The notes under the pieces were generated by a model. That model made no database searches and was not told where the DNA came from. It worked only from the letters and a program-made list of their open reading frames with translations. Below are positions 62,357 through 64,000 of a stretch of DNA of 64,000 nucleotides, piece after piece. The DNA lies in NCBI GenBank assembly GCA_017347445.1, contig AP021856.1, forward strand, positions 2,860,613 through 2,924,612. Reading direction: 5' to 3'. Each line of letters starts with the position of its first letter. The first letter of the stretch is position 1. This DNA is from Candidatus Brocadia pituitae. Its GTDB lineage: Bacteria; Planctomycetota; Brocadiia; Brocadiales; Brocadiaceae. Both the position numbers and the translations under genes were made by a program.

Positions 62357-63430
62357 ATGTTTTCCCGGCTCGACAACTATATCATAAAGGCTTTTATTCC
62401 AACGTTTTTCATGTGCCTTCTGATTATTTCCGGCATTTATATCATTGCCGACCTCCTTCAAAAACTGGGTGAATTTGTGGATATGGGCGGTGATGCCTTT
62501 GGTACGGGGATGCGTTACTATTTGTACCTTTTCCCTGTTATCGTCTTCCAGTTTTTTCCGGCAATCACGCTGATTGCCGTTGGTATTGTCCTGGTAAGAT
62601 TATCCCGGAATCGCGAAATCCTGGCCATGCAGGTTGCCGGGATCTCCTTATACCGGATTTTATCCCCGGTCTTTATTATTACGGTCTTCATGTCCTTTGC
62701 CTCATTTGCGGATCAGGAATGGATTATCCCACGATTTGCGGAAAGGTTAGAAACCTTACAGGAAACGTCATTTCAAGATAATATTTATCGGAATCTCCTG
62801 TTAGAGGACAAGGAAAACGGCACATTCGTTCGCATCTGGAGATACCATAAGAAAACGCAAACCATGGAATCGGTATTTATTCTCGGAAGATATGAAAACA
62901 AAAGAAAGAAATTCACCATCAGCGCCGATGAGGGCAGGTGGACAGGTAATAACACGTGGTTGCTCAGCAAGGTAATAAAGCACGTTTATAACGAACAGGG
63001 GAAATGGGTTGCACCTTTAGAACAAATCGACAGTCTGGAGATTACGTCCACCATAACACCGGCTGTGCTGGGAGAAAAAAAACTTGACCCCAGTTTGCTG
63101 AGTTTTGAACAACTGAAGGAACTGTGCAAAAGCGACTCAAACAATCCAAGGAACCGTGTGTTGTTTCATTCCAGGATTGCTTACACCCTGACACACTTTG
63201 TGTTACTCCTGCTCGGCATACCTCTTGTTGTCGGATTTGAACGACTCAGCAGGAATCTATTTCTCCGTGTGGGGCTGTGTGTTTTCATTTGCGGCATTTT
63301 TTATGCCTTATCATTCGTATGCGCAAGCCTTGGGAATCTAGGGACAATTCATCCCATACTGGCAGCATGGTTACCCCACGTTATATTCGGATCGGTGGGA
63401 TTGCTATTTTTTGATATGATGAGCATGTAG
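62357..63430 (+). CDS. LptF/LptG-type lipopolysaccharide export permease
   Basis: 357 residues of the YjgP/YjgQ family: three N-terminal membrane helices (FIPTFFMCLLIISGIYIIAD, then YYLYLFPVIVFQFFPAITLI), a periplasmic jellyroll domain (about residues 140-270), and three C-terminal helices (TLTHFVLLLLGIPLVVGF). The family moves lipopolysaccharide from the inner membrane to the bridge. LptF and LptG cannot be told apart here. The only second copy would lie elsewhere. Confidence 0.88.
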   Translation: MFSRLDNYIIKAFIPTFFMCLLIISGIYIIADLLQKLGEFVDMGGDAFGTGMRYYLYLFPVIVFQFFPAITLIAVGIVLVRLSRNREILAMQVAGISLYRILSPVFIITVFMSFASFADQEWIIPRFAERLETLQETSFQDNIYRNLLLEDKENGTFVRIWRYHKKTQTMESVFILGRYENKRKKFTISADEGRWTGNNTWLLSKVIKHVYNEQGKWVAPLEQIDSLEITSTITPAVLGEKKLDPSLLSFEQLKELCKSDSNNPRNRVLFHSRIAYTLTHFVLLLLGIPLVVGFERLSRNLFLRVGLCVFICGIFYALSFVCASLGNLGTIHPILAAWLPHVIFGSVGLLFFDMMSM

Positions 63431-63494
63431 CATATGAACAACAGAAACGCAGTATTTTGCCATTCCTGAATCGTTATTTTGCGGGGGCTATCCT

Positions 63495-64000
63495 ATGGCT
63501 ATCCATGGGTACTTTCACGCCTTTTTAGATCTCTTCTATTCCCGGTCTTGTCTCCATTGCAACCGTAATTTAAACAGTTCATACGCACTCTATCTCTGCG
63601 AGGATTGCATAAAAGGAATTTCCTACGTGAGCACTGACCACTGTATTCGGTGCGGCGCTGCTCTGGGGCCTCACAGTATTTCGACGGTGAAAGAAGGATG
63701 TATAAAATGCAAAGGAAGACGTCTCTCTTTCACCACAACAACATCCGTTACCTATTATGAAGGCGCCATGAAAACCTTGATCCATAAGTTTAAGTATTCG
63801 AGACAAAAATTCTTATTTCATACACTGAATGAGATACTGTTGGCACGGGACAAGGTGCAAGCGATTGTTCCAAACATCGATGTCGTGGTGCCCGTACCGC
63901 TGCATTGGACAAAAAAAATGCGCCGGGGTTTCAATCAGTCGGAACTTCTGGCATGGGGTATGCAACATAATTTTTCAAAACCAGTATCGACAAACAATCT
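63495..64000 (+). CDS. comF: ComF-family phosphoribosyltransferase-like protein, 3' end outside window
   Basis: The frame from ATG 63495 stays open to the window end. It shows the N-terminal double zinc motif (CLHCNRNL, CEDC, CIRCGAAL, CIKCKG), a segment typical of ComF (KTLIHKFKYSRQKFL) and the start of the phosphoribosyltransferase-like part (VVVPVPLHWTKKMRRGFNQS). ComF proteins take part in DNA uptake in competent bacteria, but many members sit in non-competent species. About 169 residues visible of a usual 230. Confidence 0.88.
   Translation, partial: MAIHGYFHAFLDLFYSRSCLHCNRNLNSSYALYLCEDCIKGISYVSTDHCIRCGAALGPHSISTVKEGCIKCKGRRLSFTTTTSVTYYEGAMKTLIHKFKYSRQKFLFHTLNEILLARDKVQAIVPNIDVVVPVPLHWTKKMRRGFNQSELLAWGMQHNFSKPVSTNN

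Overview
The window looks like chromosome from a Gram-negative planctomycete, most likely of the anammox (Brocadiales) lineage. This is an inference from gene content, not proven by a marker gene: a Minf_1886-family protein, many TPR and lipoprotein genes, a modular NifU-NifS pair, DevCAB-type export genes, an LptF/G-type permease, and an exopolysaccharide locus with carbamoyltransferase and GH39-like proteins. It reads as ordinary bacterial DNA with a σ70-like signal here and there, and it is rich in dispersed palindromic repeats.

Region 1 (1-1771) is the 3' end of a repetitive secreted protein with Ig-like and fibronectin-like domains. Region 2 (about 1.8-13.8 kb) is an accessory, defence-like island: an N-terminally truncated Fic protein, a type IIG-like restriction-modification enzyme with a one-base frameshift near its end, small orphan genes, two near-identical DUF559 nuclease cassettes, an RlaP-like nucleotidyltransferase, a large CPCC-HIRAN protein and a broken threonine dehydrogenase fragment. 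The island is full of palindromic repeats. The same repeat units flank both DUF559 genes as 35-bp terminal inverted repeats, and they also lie inside the restriction-modification gene without closing its frame. I regard this DUF559/REP-like element as the best candidate for an undescribed system here.

Region 3 (13.8-38 kb) is housekeeping: a lipoprotein, tatA, an rluD-type pseudouridine synthase, a TPR membrane protein, a PHP phosphoesterase, tRNA-Arg(CCT), a leucyl aminopeptidase, uvrA, nifU-nifS behind a good promoter with a structured leader, a DegP-type protease, a degenerate phospholipase-D-like protein, TPR proteins, tilS, a DUF192 protein, a formylglycine-generating-enzyme-like protein, a Minf_1886 protein, metG and a PSP1/RicT protein.

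Region 4 (38-49.7 kb, mostly minus strand) is a surface polysaccharide locus: two small membrane proteins, a Wzz-type chain-length protein, a NodU-type carbamoyltransferase, an EF-hand protein, two GH39-like secreted proteins (one with an altered active site), an O-antigen-ligase/polymerase-like protein and a GT2 glycosyltransferase. A decayed IS1182-family element with clear terminal repeats follows (49957-51676). Region 5 (51.9-54.3 kb) holds two secreted-protein genes, one broken by a frameshift in an A6 run and one by an in-frame TGA. Region 6 (54.5-64 kb, plus strand) has a GT4 glycosyltransferase, rodA, a DevC-DevA-DevB-like exporter whose DevB seems to start at ATC, a B12-binding-type radical SAM protein, folK, an lptF/lptG-type permease and the 5' part of comF, cut by the window end.
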